NCBI GenBank assembly: GCA_003427395.1
Contig: BFEA01000180.1
Coordinates: 8,675-30,417, forward strand
Length of the DNA stretch: 21,743 nt
Source: Chara braunii
Taxonomy: Eukaryota > Streptophyta > Charophyceae > Charales > Characeae
Direction of reading: 5' to 3'
Part shown: piece by piece, positions 1 to 9,658 of the stretch
Position numbering within the stretch: the stretch's first letter is position 1
Layout: every line of letters starts with the position of its first letter
Notes under the pieces: model-generated
Database searches by the model: none
Seen by the model: the letters and a program-made list of their open reading frames with translations, nothing else
What the model was told of the DNA's origin: nothing
Position numbers and translations under genes: made by a program

Positions 1-236
1 AGGGGGAGGGGGAGGGGGAGAGGAAGGCGGAGGGGAAGGAGAAGGAGGAGGAGGAGGAGGGAGAGAAGGGGGAAGTGGAGAGGAAGAGGGGGAAGACAGA
101 GGAGGGGAAGATGGACAAGAAGGGGGAGGGGGAGGCAGAGGCGGATGAGAAGATGGAAAAGAGGAAGGGTGCGGAGGAAGGGGAGGGGGAGAGGGAGAAG
201 GAGAAGCAAAGGAAAGGGGAGGAGAAGGTGGAAGAG
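1..236. repeat. GA-rich low-complexity tract
   Basis: Almost pure purine on the plus strand, built from irregular GGGGGA, GGA and GAA units. Open frames across it encode only Glu/Lys/Gly-rich low complexity and are not genes. It forms the left edge of the window and abuts the end of a reverse-transcriptase fossil. Confidence 0.9.
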
Positions 237-240
237 GATG

Positions 241-781
241 ACGCACGGACCAGCGAAGCATACGTCGAAACCATTGTGTAAGACGAGTTACATGTAGAGG
301 TTGTCGACTCAAGTCCGTCCTCGGGCCAATGTCGAAAGAGCATGGCCTCGGGAAAGCAAACGACGGACAAGCATGGTTGCCGCAGTTCTGAAATCATGCC
401 AATGTCACAAATCTGCTCAAACCGCGTAAGCTGGCCGGTGAACACACCTGCAGGCTGATGCGATGGAATGTTTGACGTTGCACTAGGATATCGTATAACA
501 GGAAAATCCCATGCAACTGTCTTGTCAAACACACTCTATCGGAGAGATCCATCTGCTCGTGTCTGCAGTTTCGCACCTAAAGAGGTGCACGAGCCATCCG
601 CCACAGTGGTCTCTTTCCATTCAAGACCATAATAGGCTGGCGATGGTGAGGGATCCACACGCTGCAAGTTGTCCACGTACCACGCCTCATCCCAATAGAG
701 TGTGAGGTTAGCAATCTCAGGACCAGGGTCCGTACCCATAGGAATGCCAGGCAACTTCTTGATGACGAACAAGGCCATCAC
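241..781 (-). pseudogene. Reverse-transcriptase fossil, not the Ty3 type
   Basis: Read on the minus strand from about 781 downward. The first part contains GIPMGTDPGPEIANLTLY, which fits RT motif B (G-x-P-x-G ... N-L-x-L). After an in-frame TAG at 536-538 the same frame continues with FPVIRYP, SNIP and GVFTGQLTRF, a C-terminal signature I associate with eukaryotic non-LTR or Penelope-like RT proteins. A frame change then gives MLVRRLLSRGHALSTLARG (from 374), and a third frame gives TRLTQWFRRMLRWS (around 285-249). The region expected to carry the catalytic Y-x-D-D between motif B and the SNIP block is missing, and so is everything upstream of motif B. With one stop, at least two frame changes and a core deletion, this is dead. 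RT identity is fairly sure; the element family is not. It is unrelated to the two Ty3 RTs in this window, whose motif B is MPFGL-x-NAP. Confidence 0.72.
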
Positions 782-1311
782 TGTATATATATTGTCACAA
801 GAGTATCAGAGCGCAAATGCGAACGAAAAGGAATACAGAAAGAAAAACAGGAAAAAATGAATTCAGTTTTTTATCTTCTTCCTTATAACTCCCCCTGTTC
901 AGAACCTCTTGCATACAATGCCGCCCACGTGGATGTAGGTCTATAACTGTAGTAACATAAACCGAAGATGTTGAAGAATGTCAGACACAGAAAGAGTGTC
1001 AGGTACCGTATCCGTAGTCCATTACCCTGCACGCGGTCCACGGACCACCATACGAAGAAGAGCAACACAAGATGAACGTAGTGTGTCCGTGTATGCTGCC
1101 GTGCGTGTGCAAGAGCATAGGCATATGTGCCTCATCAACATTGTATTGGCGACGATCTGCATGGGCGACATCTTCAAGTACTTCGGGCTGCCGCTGATGT
1201 CAACAGTTGCATTGTCATTTCGTAGTCTGTAGTAGCTGTGTAGGAGTAGGCTGAGCGCTGAGCGCCAAGTGTGAGTGTAACGGAACTGGACTCTTGTGTT
1301 GAGAGGAGAGA
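782..1311. other. Unassigned flank left of the large element; possible LTR remnant
   Basis: No convincing gene. It contains TATATATAT at 784-792 and a GTATCAGAGC string at 803-812 that resembles the core of a tRNA-iMet primer-binding site, but without the expected TGG context. The large retrotransposon is inserted at its right end. The sequence resuming at 18687 leads within 155 bp into a clear primer-binding site, so the right part of this flank is probably the 5' LTR of the second element. I cannot place its left LTR boundary. Confidence 0.45.
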
Positions 1312-1315
1312 GTAT
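1312..1315. repeat. Target-site duplication, left copy (GTAT)
   Basis: GTAT directly precedes the LTR start TGTTACG and is repeated immediately after the other LTR at 18683-18686. Four bases is slightly short for Ty3/gypsy (usually five), and a match of this length can arise by chance. It agrees with LTR ends defined independently by where the two copies stop matching. Confidence 0.75.
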
Positions 1316-1429
1316 TGTTACGATCCTGGTCATTTCCCAAGTGCAAATTCACAATGAAAGACAATGCCACCCAATTGGGAAAGAAATGAAAGCACTTGCA
1401 AAGAGAGAGAGACCAGAGGAGAGGTAAAG

Positions 1430-1461
<32 letters not shown>

Positions 1462-2646
1462 CACCAGCAAGACCAATGACAATTCCCCCTTCTCTCTCCA
1501 CCTTCCTCCTTCCTCCTCTTCACCAATCTTATTCTTCTCTCAATAATAATAATAACAATGAATGGATGAACCAGAATCAATGTCCGAAGTCCCCTCTTAC
1601 TGCTGACTCAACTCACAACAACAACAACAACAACAACAACAAGTCCACCATGGCTGTCTTCCCTCCTTCAACCTCCTCTCTCATGCATAGGCCATGGCGG
1701 ACTACTGGGTGGCAGCTATGGTGCTGCCCTGATGTCCAGAAGACAACCCAAAACANCNATGNNGCTGCTTGACTTGGTCCGCTATGCCTGACTCTGCCTC
1801 NAGCTGCCCTNGTGCAGCGCTACCCCAACTGGGGCCTTNCNGATGCAGCGCCCAACAAGGTGATGAAGACGGTGTCCACCATAGCCAGGTAAGTGCCCTA
1901 CCACTCTCCTACCATGCCCCCTTCTTCCTCCTCCTCAAGCTGGGGTGCTCGCCATAGCCAGGCTGAGCCCCAGCGGACCTTCACCTCCAAGCAGCGCTGC
2001 TTCAGTCCAGCGCTGCTTCAGTCCAGCGCTGTGCTCCCGCAGAATGTCGCCAATCCTTGCATACCGCAAATGAGGAGGAGCTCTCCGCTCTTCCTGAAGA
2101 TATAGCGGCCTACCGGCATCCTGGGCGGTGACTTCCTAGGCCAAGCGGCCTCCCAGCAACAGGTACCTCCTCCCTTTTGGAGGGAAACATCATTGCAGGC
2201 TCTGTTATTGTCCGCACAGGCCCTAGACCCGGGCTACTTGGACTGGTACCGGCCTACCTCTAACCTACCGCTACTGGGCCTCTAAAAATGTCAACTTTTT
2301 GTCTTCTTCTGCTCGGCCTACCTGCTACTTGAGTGTTTTCCCCAGCTGCTCTAAGTGTCGTGGGCCTACTCCCCGCTACCGGCGTATTTACCCCCCTGCA
2401 ACCCTTCAAAGTCACGGCCACAGGTAAGTACCGGCCCGGTGGGCCTTGCAACCAACAAGTACACCTGCGGGTCACCCCACATACCCAACCAGCAAGCACT
2501 CAGACAGGCATGCAAACCAGCAGGCACGCATACACACAGACTTGGGACGATAGCAGAATGCGGGAATCACAGCAAGGCATTCATTCCAGTGACAAATCCC
2601 AAAAATCAGCAGTGTTCTCAGTCTGTGTTTTTGGCGGGTCATTACA
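1316..2646 (-). repeat. 3' LTR of the large Ty3 element (1331 bp)
   Basis: Matches 17365-18682 end to end apart from about thirty substitutions, small indels and simple-repeat length changes. On the plus strand it starts TGTTACGATCC and ends GGGTCATTACA, which is TG...CA on either strand. It contains an (AAG)n run (about 1426-1459), a (CAA)n run (about 1615-1642) and a 16-bp tandem duplication (1993-2008 and 2009-2024) absent from the other LTR. Eight N bases fall between 1756 and 1841, at positions the other LTR resolves. Open frames inside it are not genes. Confidence 0.93.
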
Positions 2647-2659
2647 TTACTCCCCTCTC
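2647..2659 (-). other. Polypurine tract of the large element
   Basis: On the minus strand this reads GAGAGGGGAG followed by TAA and then the LTR start TGTAATGACC. A purine run immediately upstream of the 3' LTR is the plus-strand primer used in reverse transcription. The three-base TAA between the purine run and the LTR is slightly unusual. The LTR edge is fixed by comparison with the other LTR, whose match ends at the same place. Confidence 0.75.
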
Positions 2660-2687
2660 GAGAGCGAGGTCCCTTCGAGCGAGTAAC

Positions 2688-3957
2688 TCAGTCAGAGTCG
2701 GTACAGAACGCATCGTAGGAGTACATCAGAAAAAGAGACTTGGTCAATCCACGAGGAGTCATTGTTGCTACGAACTTAGCGGTCTGTCCCTCGGTGATCT
2801 GTCTTTCGTAAGTGTTCACAACACGGGGAGCACTTTTCAGCAGCTCTTTCCGGTCGATCCAAAAGAATTCAGTCAACGGGTGATAGAGGAAGTGAACCTT
2901 ATATTGTCTGTTCCTCCCTCTGCCCTCGTGAGATACGATTCTGTCTATCTCATGGCCGTCATCGATAGCGCGAGGTATCATCAGGTCCCAGAAAGGAAAG
3001 GTCTCATCATCAATGTGTGGGAATAGTTTGGACGCATGAAAGACCGGATACGTGCGCAGATGAGGAGGCACGTCAATCACAAATGAAGGGCCAAAGTCAT
3101 CCCCGACTACCTTCAGAATCTGCCAAGGGCCGTAGTACAGTGGAAGAAGCTTCCGTGATATGCCCTCTTCATCAAAAAACTCAGACATTTTGACCCAAAC
3201 ATAATCCCCTAATTTGAATTTTTCTTCTTTGCGCAGCTTATTGGCATGTTTGATCATGGCATGCTGGCACTTGTTCATAGCTGCTGTAGCAGCTTTGAGC
3301 AAGCGTGCGTACTTGGCATTGTAGCCAAGCATGTCGGGCATCAGACCAGGTGACCGTTCGGGGAACAGATAGGAGAGGGGATTACGCATCGGCCATCCAT
3401 ACTGCAATTGGTTTGGTGTCACACTAGTCGCAGAGTGAATGGAGTTGTTGTACAGCCCCTTCACTTTGTGCAATTCCTTGTCCCACGTGTTCTGATCTGG
3501 AACAATTAGTGCGCGAAGCAATTGGATGACAGTCTGGTTGATCTCCTCAGCCAATCCGTTGGCTTCGGGGTGTCGACCAGAAGTCCTGTTCAGTTTGATG
3601 TCGTAGATCTGAGATGTGAAGTCTTTCCAATCTTTGCTGATGAATCTGGTGTCCCGGATCACTCACAATAGTTTTCGGGACGCCGGACTGCAGAATGTAC
3701 TGCTGATGGAATTCTTCTATGACAAGTTCAGTCGGGGCATGAGGAGGGAGAGGAATCAAGTTCAGAAATTTGGAGAAGCGGTCCACAATGACCATGACTT
3801 GTGAATTCCCAGCCTCACTCACCTTTCCCATGTCCNTGAAGTCGATNGAAATCGATTCACCAGGTCCATCAGGAATGGGGAGAGGTCTCAATAGGCCATA
3901 AGGCTTATGCCTGTGGACCTTGATTCTTTGGCATACTTGACATTCAGCAATGAATTT
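2688..3957 (-). pseudogene. Integrase with GPY/F and chromodomain, frameshifted
   Basis: Integrase inserts the cDNA into the genome. From 3957 downward, the frame gives the C-x2-C of the zinc finger (CQVC), then the catalytic core with IDF (first Asp) and the second Asp in IVSD near 3660. One extra base at 3656/3657 then shifts the frame, and the core resumes as RDTRFISKDWKDF in the 3662-2688 frame, where the Glu lies in GLAEEIN (residues 36-42), about 35 residues after the second Asp. The same ORF carries a GPY/F-like YYGPWQIL (176-183) and a chromodomain-like stretch (about 238-286, EIDRIVSHEGRGR to ELLKSAPRVVN), then a tail to the stop at 2688. Chromodomains of this kind steer chromovirus insertion to chromatin marks. 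N bases at 3836 and 3847 fall beside the first Asp. The upstream junction to the zinc-finger histidines is cut by a TAG at 3958-3960. Confidence 0.9.
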
Positions 3958-4518
3958 CTAAGCAGATCCTTTCATTCCCGGCCAATCAAATTGCTGCAGA
4001 AGACTTCCATAAGTCTTCTCAAAGCCAAAATGTCCACTCCAACCATGTGCCAAATCCAAGAAATGAGTTCGGAGAGGCGCATGGTTGGGTACACACAAAC
4101 AGTCAAACTTCCCATACTGGCGGAATACCAGACCCTCGCATTCATGAAAATCAGGCTGGCTGTTAGGGTCAGCCTTGAGCTGCTCAAGGATGGGACTGAG
4201 GTCCGGATCCTTGGCGGTGTGTTCAACCAGATCCTCCTTCAGTTTCCTTCGGAGGTCGTATGAACCCACAAGGCAAGTCAAGAATTCAGGATGGCGGGAC
4301 AACGCATCAGCAACCCGGTTATAACAGCCTTTCTTATGTTTCAACTCAAAGCTGTAGACATCAATGTCATGCAACCAGCNNGTCAATGTAGGAGANAGTT
4401 CANATTGTGTNTGAATCCACTGCAAGGTCTGATGATCAGAGTAGACCTTGAAGTGGCGACCCAAGAGGTAGTGTTTCCAATGTGCGAGGGCTTCGCGCAG
4501 GGCGTAAAGCTCACGCAT
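3958..4518 (-). pseudogene. RNase H C-terminal part plus integrase zinc-finger start
   Basis: The frame opens with MRELYALREALAHWKHYLLG and VYSDHQTLQW, then GCYNRVADALSRHP. These are the second, third and fourth acidic blocks of Ty3/gypsy RNase H, which removes the RNA strand during reverse transcription. A connection region follows, then the integrase zinc-finger histidines in HGWSGHFG. The frame stops at TAG 3958-3960; the matching cysteines (CQVC) lie just beyond it in the same frame, so this is an internal nonsense change. N bases at 4380, 4381, 4396, 4403 and 4411 blur the stretch after TLQW. The upstream join to the RT frame is also broken. Confidence 0.9.
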
Positions 4519-5438
4519 ATATGTGGAAGTAGGCCATCACCATCATCTTGCTGCAGCACAGCACCAATCCCGAACTGGCTCGCATCCGTAGTGACTATGA
4601 AAGTGAGGTTGGGATCGGCAATGCGAAGCACAGGATGACTCACCAATGCCTCTTTCAAGGCGTGGAACACAGTCTCACACTTCTCACACCATGCATAGGC
4701 AACATTCTTGCTCGTTAGTCTTGACAGAGGGTGAACAATGACAGAGAATTTGGGCACAAACTTCCGGTAATACGAGGCCAGACCAAGGAAAGAACGCAGT
4801 ACGTTTGCCGAATGAGGCCAATTTCGGATGACCTCAACCTTGGTTGCCTCCGGCTCAAGGCCGTTTGCAGACAACCGATGCCCAAGATAGATGACGTTGT
4901 CCCTCCCAAACTCAGATTTCTCCAAGTTGAGGTGCAGCTGCGCCTCCTTGAGAACCTGCAAAACTTCCTCAAGGTGCTTGAGGTGCTCCTCCATGGTTTT
5001 GCTGAAGATCAAGATATCATCAAGGTACACAACCACAAACCTGTTGAGTTGATGGCGAAGTACCTTGTCCATGAGGCAATGAAAGGTGGCCGGTGCATTC
5101 GTAAGACCGAAGGGCATAACGATGAACTCATACAACCCATCGCGTGTCTTGAATGCAGTCTTGTGCTGGTCCCTCGGATCAACTTCAATATCGTGGTAAC
5201 CAGATTTGAGGTCGATCTTGGAGAAGACCTTGCATCCACCTGCTGCATCTAGCAGATCATCTATGCGAGACAAAGGGTAAGCATTATTTCTTGTGATCCA
5301 ATTGAGGCCACGATAGTCAATACACATCCGGAGTTTGCCTCCTTTCTTTGGCACAAACAAGACAGGTGCACCAAATTCAGACTCACAGGGCCTAATCCAT
5401 CCACGGTCAATCATATCATCAATCTGTCGTCTCAACTC
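4519..5438 (-). pseudogene. Reverse transcriptase and start of RNase H (Ty3/gypsy)
   Basis: RT copies element RNA into DNA. In the frame from 5435, motif A is KIDLKSGYHDIEV (Asp75), motif B is MPFGLTNAPATF (107-118) and the catalytic YLDD is at 137-140 (FVVVYLDDILIFSK). Downstream are the FLGLASYYRKFVP connection (216-228) and the first RNase H block VTTDASQFGIGAVLQQ (281-296) with its catalytic Asp intact. After GAVLQQDDGDG the frame runs into unrelated residues, while the RNase H continuation TSTYMRELYA is in another frame. Compared with the second element in this window, about 17 codons are missing here, so this is a deletion with a frame change. The frame is separated from the protease by an in-frame TAG at 5439-5441. 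RT core motifs are complete. Confidence 0.93.
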
Positions 5439-6452
5439 CTACAACTCGCCTTGTCCCATACGGTAGACGCAACCCTTTGGAGGAACACTCCCCTCTATTA
5501 TCTCGATTTTGTGTTTGACCGGACGCTCGGGAACTCCACGAGGTTCGGCCAAAACTTCAGGGAATCGATATAATAGTTGGCGAATGTTTGTTGGGACTTC
5601 CGGTGGAGGATCATCCTCATCAGGAGAAAGAAAATTAGACAAAGAATTTACAGCAATTACAACCGGATTAGAAGTAGAAGGATTATTCACAGTAGAAGTA
5701 GATGGATTAGAAGTAGAGTTACTTACCGAGGTAGAAAATGCAGCAAAAGTAGAAGGCACATGGAGTGGTTTTACAAGGGCTATATGTACAAACTCAGCTT
5801 CCTTGCGCCTGCGCACTGACCTGCAGAATTTGTTAGCACTTAGAAGAGTCACAGGGGACTCGCGCGTCTCATCTAATAAGACGGTACGCTCGTTCCCCTT
5901 GGCATCAAGTACCACGAACTGATCCGCCCACGTGGTCCTTAGGCAATGATCCTTTAGCCAGCCCAAGCCAATGACCGCGTCGAAAGGACACTTATCCAGG
6001 ACATAGAAATTCAGCTCATGTGTGACAGTGCAGTCTTTGTCAAAGGTGATGCGCACACCTTTGACAGCATGAGTGGAAGTAACAACCTCTTGGTTGCCCA
6101 CCTGAGTCCGGCAAGGGTTCTGCAGTTCCACTTGCTTCATACCCAGGCCCGCCTTACGAATCCCGTTCGGAGAGAAGAAATTAGTGGTTGACCCACTCTC
6201 AATCAACACACGGATGTATCGGCGGTTAATGAGTAGTTTTAAGAAAGTCAGCTCCAGGCTCCCTTGAACACGGCGTTGCTGCTTGAGCTGCAGCCAGTGC
6301 TCCATGTGGGAATGGAAGTCAACTTCTTTAGACTCCTCCCAAGGCTCAATGTATAACACTTGGACTGCACCAGCCTTGGAATCAGCACTAGTTCGGGCTT
6401 CAAGAGCAAGTTGCTGGCCAGATCCAGGCTCCTCGGAAGGGCCTGCAATTGA
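5439..6452 (-). pseudogene. Retropepsin-like protease region
   Basis: An aspartic protease that would process Gag-Pol. In the frame open from 6452 to the TAG at 5439-5441, the active-site block reads VLIESGSTTNFFS. The family normally has D-[ST]-G; here the Asp codon is GAG (Glu) at 6198-6200. The usual downstream hydrophobic motif is present as DAVIGLGWL. The region after it is a Ser/Thr/Asn/Pro-rich linker (around 5760-5620), then PVKHKIEI leads into RT. The frame is -1 relative to gag and is closed upstream by TAG 6453-6455, so gag and protease cannot be made as one protein from this copy. The Asp-to-Glu change would be expected to abolish or cripple activity. Confidence 0.85.
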
Positions 6453-6493
6453 CTACTCAGCTTCCCTTGTTGTAGAGAGTGCTGATGACTCTT

Positions 6494-8037
6494 CTACGCC
6501 CCTTGCCTGTTTCCCTGAAGACGATAGCAATCCTGCACAGCATGCCCAGGTTTTTGACAATGCAAGCATACGTGCAGTTTGGATCTTCTTTCCCATTCCT
6601 TTTGAGTGATGCGGAGAGCTTCCCAAGGCTTGGTGGAAGCGTCCTCCAATTTCTCAGGGATCTTAGCATTTTTGGGAAGGTGTAAGACAGTTCCCTTACC
6701 CGAACCACGGTTAGGCCCCTTATTTGAAGCAGTCTTTTTGAACACATTAAGTTTCTCATCATCATTTCTGTCACACTCAATGGCTGATGTGGAACAGCCT
6801 GTATCGAAGTCTGACTCTAGATCGTCATCTAGAGACAGATCATCCGCATAGGACTGATCGTCTGCCTCCCGATGATCATGAAGTGCAAGCTGGTTGCTGC
6901 TTCCAAACCGCTTGCGTTGTGGTTTCATACCTGTAGCGGGCGCCTTCTTGCGCCTGGCGAGGTCCTTGGCCTCTAGGTCGACTAGGTCCTTCATGAGCTC
7001 TCGCCAGGTGGCATGGTCCTTGAGTGCTAGCAGGGAGAGGTATTCTTTAGGGGCCACTCCCATGACTACATCCATACAAGATACGTCAGTCATTCCCAGA
7101 TCCTGAGTGGTGAACAGAACAATCAAGTGTTGTTCCAAAGCCTTCATGGATGACCTCCATGTTTGGCCCTTGAGGGCCTCAAGCTTCAGCCTAGCCTTGA
7201 GCGCAGCATGTTTATCTCGGTACCGGTCAAGGAGAAGATCCTCAAGGGCGCGGACAGGGGTGACCTTCAGCCAATCAGTCAGGTCTATGTGTTCATAGCC
7301 TGCTGCGACAGCTTGGAGCTCAATGTGGTTTCGTACGGCCGGCTCATTATCAGTCCCCATGATCATACTTCGGTCCTCTTGCGGTGTCCGCATGACCTCG
7401 AAGTACGACCTCATGGAACTAATCCAAGAGGTGATGTCTGCCTTCCCGTCGTACTTGGACGGCAACGTGGCCGCCCACTTATCCACATGGGACCGTTGTA
7501 CTGAACGCCAGTAGGGACTGCGGCGTTTTGGGCAGATGTCCCTGCATTCGGGACCATGACCAGCGCAGAGCTGTCGGCGTTGCCACTCGAGGAGCTGGCG
7601 TCGGTTCCTGCGCTTGCCACGGTTCCGCTTGCCCTTGGCACGAGGGTTGTGTTGGCTTGAGAGGTTGGGATTATAGCAGATCGAGGGTTAGGAGGGCGGG
7701 AGGCAGACAGTTGGGACTGTTCGAGGCTAATTACCTTAGCCTGCAGCTCTTCGTTCCGCTGCTCAAGTGCTGTCATACGAGACTCAAGGTTTTCCAAGGT
7801 CCGCAGTCNGACCAAGGCTGCTACAGCAGCAGCTAGTTCCTCCTGGAACCGGTCAGCATTGGCTTCTGGGATCCGAAGGAGAGGCACCTGATCAGCAATG
7901 TCGGCGGCTCTAGTTGCTGCCGCTGCCTCCCTTTCCCTCTGCACAGCATCATCATACAGTTTTTGAAAGAATGGTTTCTGGCTCTCGTGTGCTGCGTCCA
8001 GCATGGCCTGCCATTGGGCAGATGTGATGACCGCCAT
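6494..8037 (-). pseudogene. Gag, single frameshift near 7485
   Basis: Gag forms the particle that packages element RNA. I place the start at ATG 8037-8035 (MAVITSAQWQAM), which has G at +4; the frame is open a little further upstream but without an ATG. The first part has a Leu/Glu heptad stretch suggesting a coiled coil (around 7820-7710) and a Ser/Ala/Thr-rich linker. At about 7486 the reading frame changes by one base; the second frame begins DKWAATLPSKYDGKADITSW and continues as a typical retrotransposon Gag capsid-like domain. It ends in a CCHC zinc knuckle, CLHCQKPGHAVQDC, close to the TAG at 6494-6496. The style of the capsid part is what I associate with Chara elements. One N lies at 7809. 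Confidence 0.88.
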
Positions 8038-8600
8038 GCTGGAGGGAGGGGCGTCAGTAGAACTCTCAAGAGGGGTCCGCTCTCTCCTTACGTTTGGACG
8101 AACACTCCTCTTTCCCTTCCTCACACTCTCAAACAGAACACCTTCTCTCTCCCTTTCTTTTCTCTTTGCCGCCTGCGCACGAGTTGTCGGAGGGCACGGT
8201 GTCCCGGCCCTTCATTGTGTACCAGTTCCTCGCTCAGTGCCAGTCCCTTGCCGCAACAGACTGATTCCTAGGTTCATCTCGTGTTGTTTAGGCCTGGTGC
8301 CTGGATTATCCTCGGCGCGGACCGGCCCCGGTGGTGTAACCCTCAGCAAAAGGGTGCGCCACAGGGCTTTCCATTGGTCCATGCAGGCTCGGCGCCCTGC
8401 TGTACAGCAGAGCACAACCGGCCTGTGGCCGTGGTAACCGTCGGGTTCGCCCTAGGACGCGGAGGTGAGAAGACTGGCGCAGTGGCCTTCTGTCAAGTTA
8501 TGGGTTAGGTGCAATCACTGTCGGAAAAAGAAGAATAAGATGTCAAATCAAACTCGTTTTCTTTTGTATGGGGAAATCTAGTGGCCTCAGGCCGCTGTGA
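8038..8600. other. Leader just upstream of gag, no gene seen
   Basis: Minus-strand untranslated leader of the large element. Pyrimidine-rich on the plus strand near 8090-8165. Several open frames exist on both strands but none shows a domain or a persuasive start. Confidence 0.5.
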
Positions 8601-8610
8601 TGCTGTGGTT

Positions 8611-9150
8611 CCCTTTCCGATTTTGAACTGCCGTCATCATCATTATTATTATTATTATTGCTATTACCACTAAAATTCCCTATTTTCGGTTTTCCGCCGG
8701 TCGGCCTGTCACTTCGTAGGGAAAAAGGAAAAGCGTCGATTCGAGTTTCGGACTGTAACAGCGGTCTTATGGCCTGGGTTTACTGATCCCTTGTATATCA
8801 CTTGTACCAGACCTGCTTGTCCGAACCGTGCGGACCCCGATGGCCAGGCTAAGAGGCAGATACAATAAGGACTAAAAGGAAAAAGAAGAAAAGAAAAATA
8901 GTAGAAGAGAGAAAAGGAATGGGAAAAGGTTGAAAGTCGGGTGCTAGATTTGTGCGTGAACGTGGATCGTTGTTCAGGCAAGGGTGCTGCGCGGAGAAAC
9001 TCTGGGACACCACCCTTTCCTTTTCAGCGATTAATATTATTATTATTATTATTGGTATTATTATTATTTCTTTATCACTATTTAGTTTTTCAAAAATTGG
9101 TTTTCAACCTGTTGGCTTATCCTTTCGCGGGAAGCCAACGGTTCGAATTT
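8611..9150 (+). repeat. Pair of diverged direct repeats with (ATT)n and a B-box-like motif
   Basis: Copy A (about 8611-8751) and copy B (about 9013-9150) share the same order of parts: CCCTTTCC, an (ATT)n run, a GGTTTTC...GGCYTRTC...TTCG block (8688-8722 and 9099-9133, about 25 of 35 positions equal), then GATTCGAGTTT or GGTTCGAATTT. The differences are mostly C/T and G/A. The last motif resembles an RNA polymerase III B box, so a decayed tRNA-derived SINE is one possibility. I see no clear A box or tail. A purine-rich stretch (8871-8935) lies between the copies. Confidence 0.4.
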
Positions 9151-9658
9151 CGAAGCCAACAGTTCGTAGCCTAAGTAGGCCGACCTTGCTTATACTATCC
9201 GCGGGTGAGCCCCGATCTGGCTCCGTGCGATGAGACCCCAAAAGAAGGGTGACCCGCGGCCGCATCGGTAGGAGGCCTATCACCCCCCTGTGGAGGGTCA
9301 TAAGCCCCCTCCTTGCCATCGGACATGGGTACCCGATAAAGATGGGCTTGTGCTGATTATTTAAAGACGGAGAAGTGACTTATAGTACTCCGTTATGGGA
9401 CTACGGCGCAAAATCTGCAATCCTATTGCTAAGGTCTGGGACTGACAAGTGGGAGTTTTTGATACGTGCTCGACCGTTGGGTTCTGGGTTGAGTGTTAGT
9501 TTCTAAGAAGTTAATTATTAATCCATTGTTCAAAAATTCTCGAAAAGCGGTAGAGTCTGAAGAGGACTAACCAAAGTCCCTCGTTCAGAACGCAGAGGAA
9601 AGCCCTATAAGAAAGGAGGGTGAGTCGGGATATCGTCCGTAGCGAGCCACCCGGTAGT

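Noticed and set aside
75-281. 68-residue Glu/Lys-rich open frame
   Set aside because: Translation of the GA simple repeat; no domain or other support.
803-812. GTATCAGAGC as a primer-binding site
   Set aside because: Lacks the TGG start and a clear CA LTR end; may be chance or a decayed remnant, too weak to annotate.
5439-5441. Stop-codon readthrough between protease and RT
   Set aside because: Known readthrough sites lie at gag-pol, not inside pol, and other TAGs and frameshifts nearby point to decay.
6453-6496. Programmed -1 frameshift between gag and pol
   Set aside because: The pol frame is itself closed by TAG 6453-6455 right after the gag stop, so a shift would not produce a fusion; decay explains it better.
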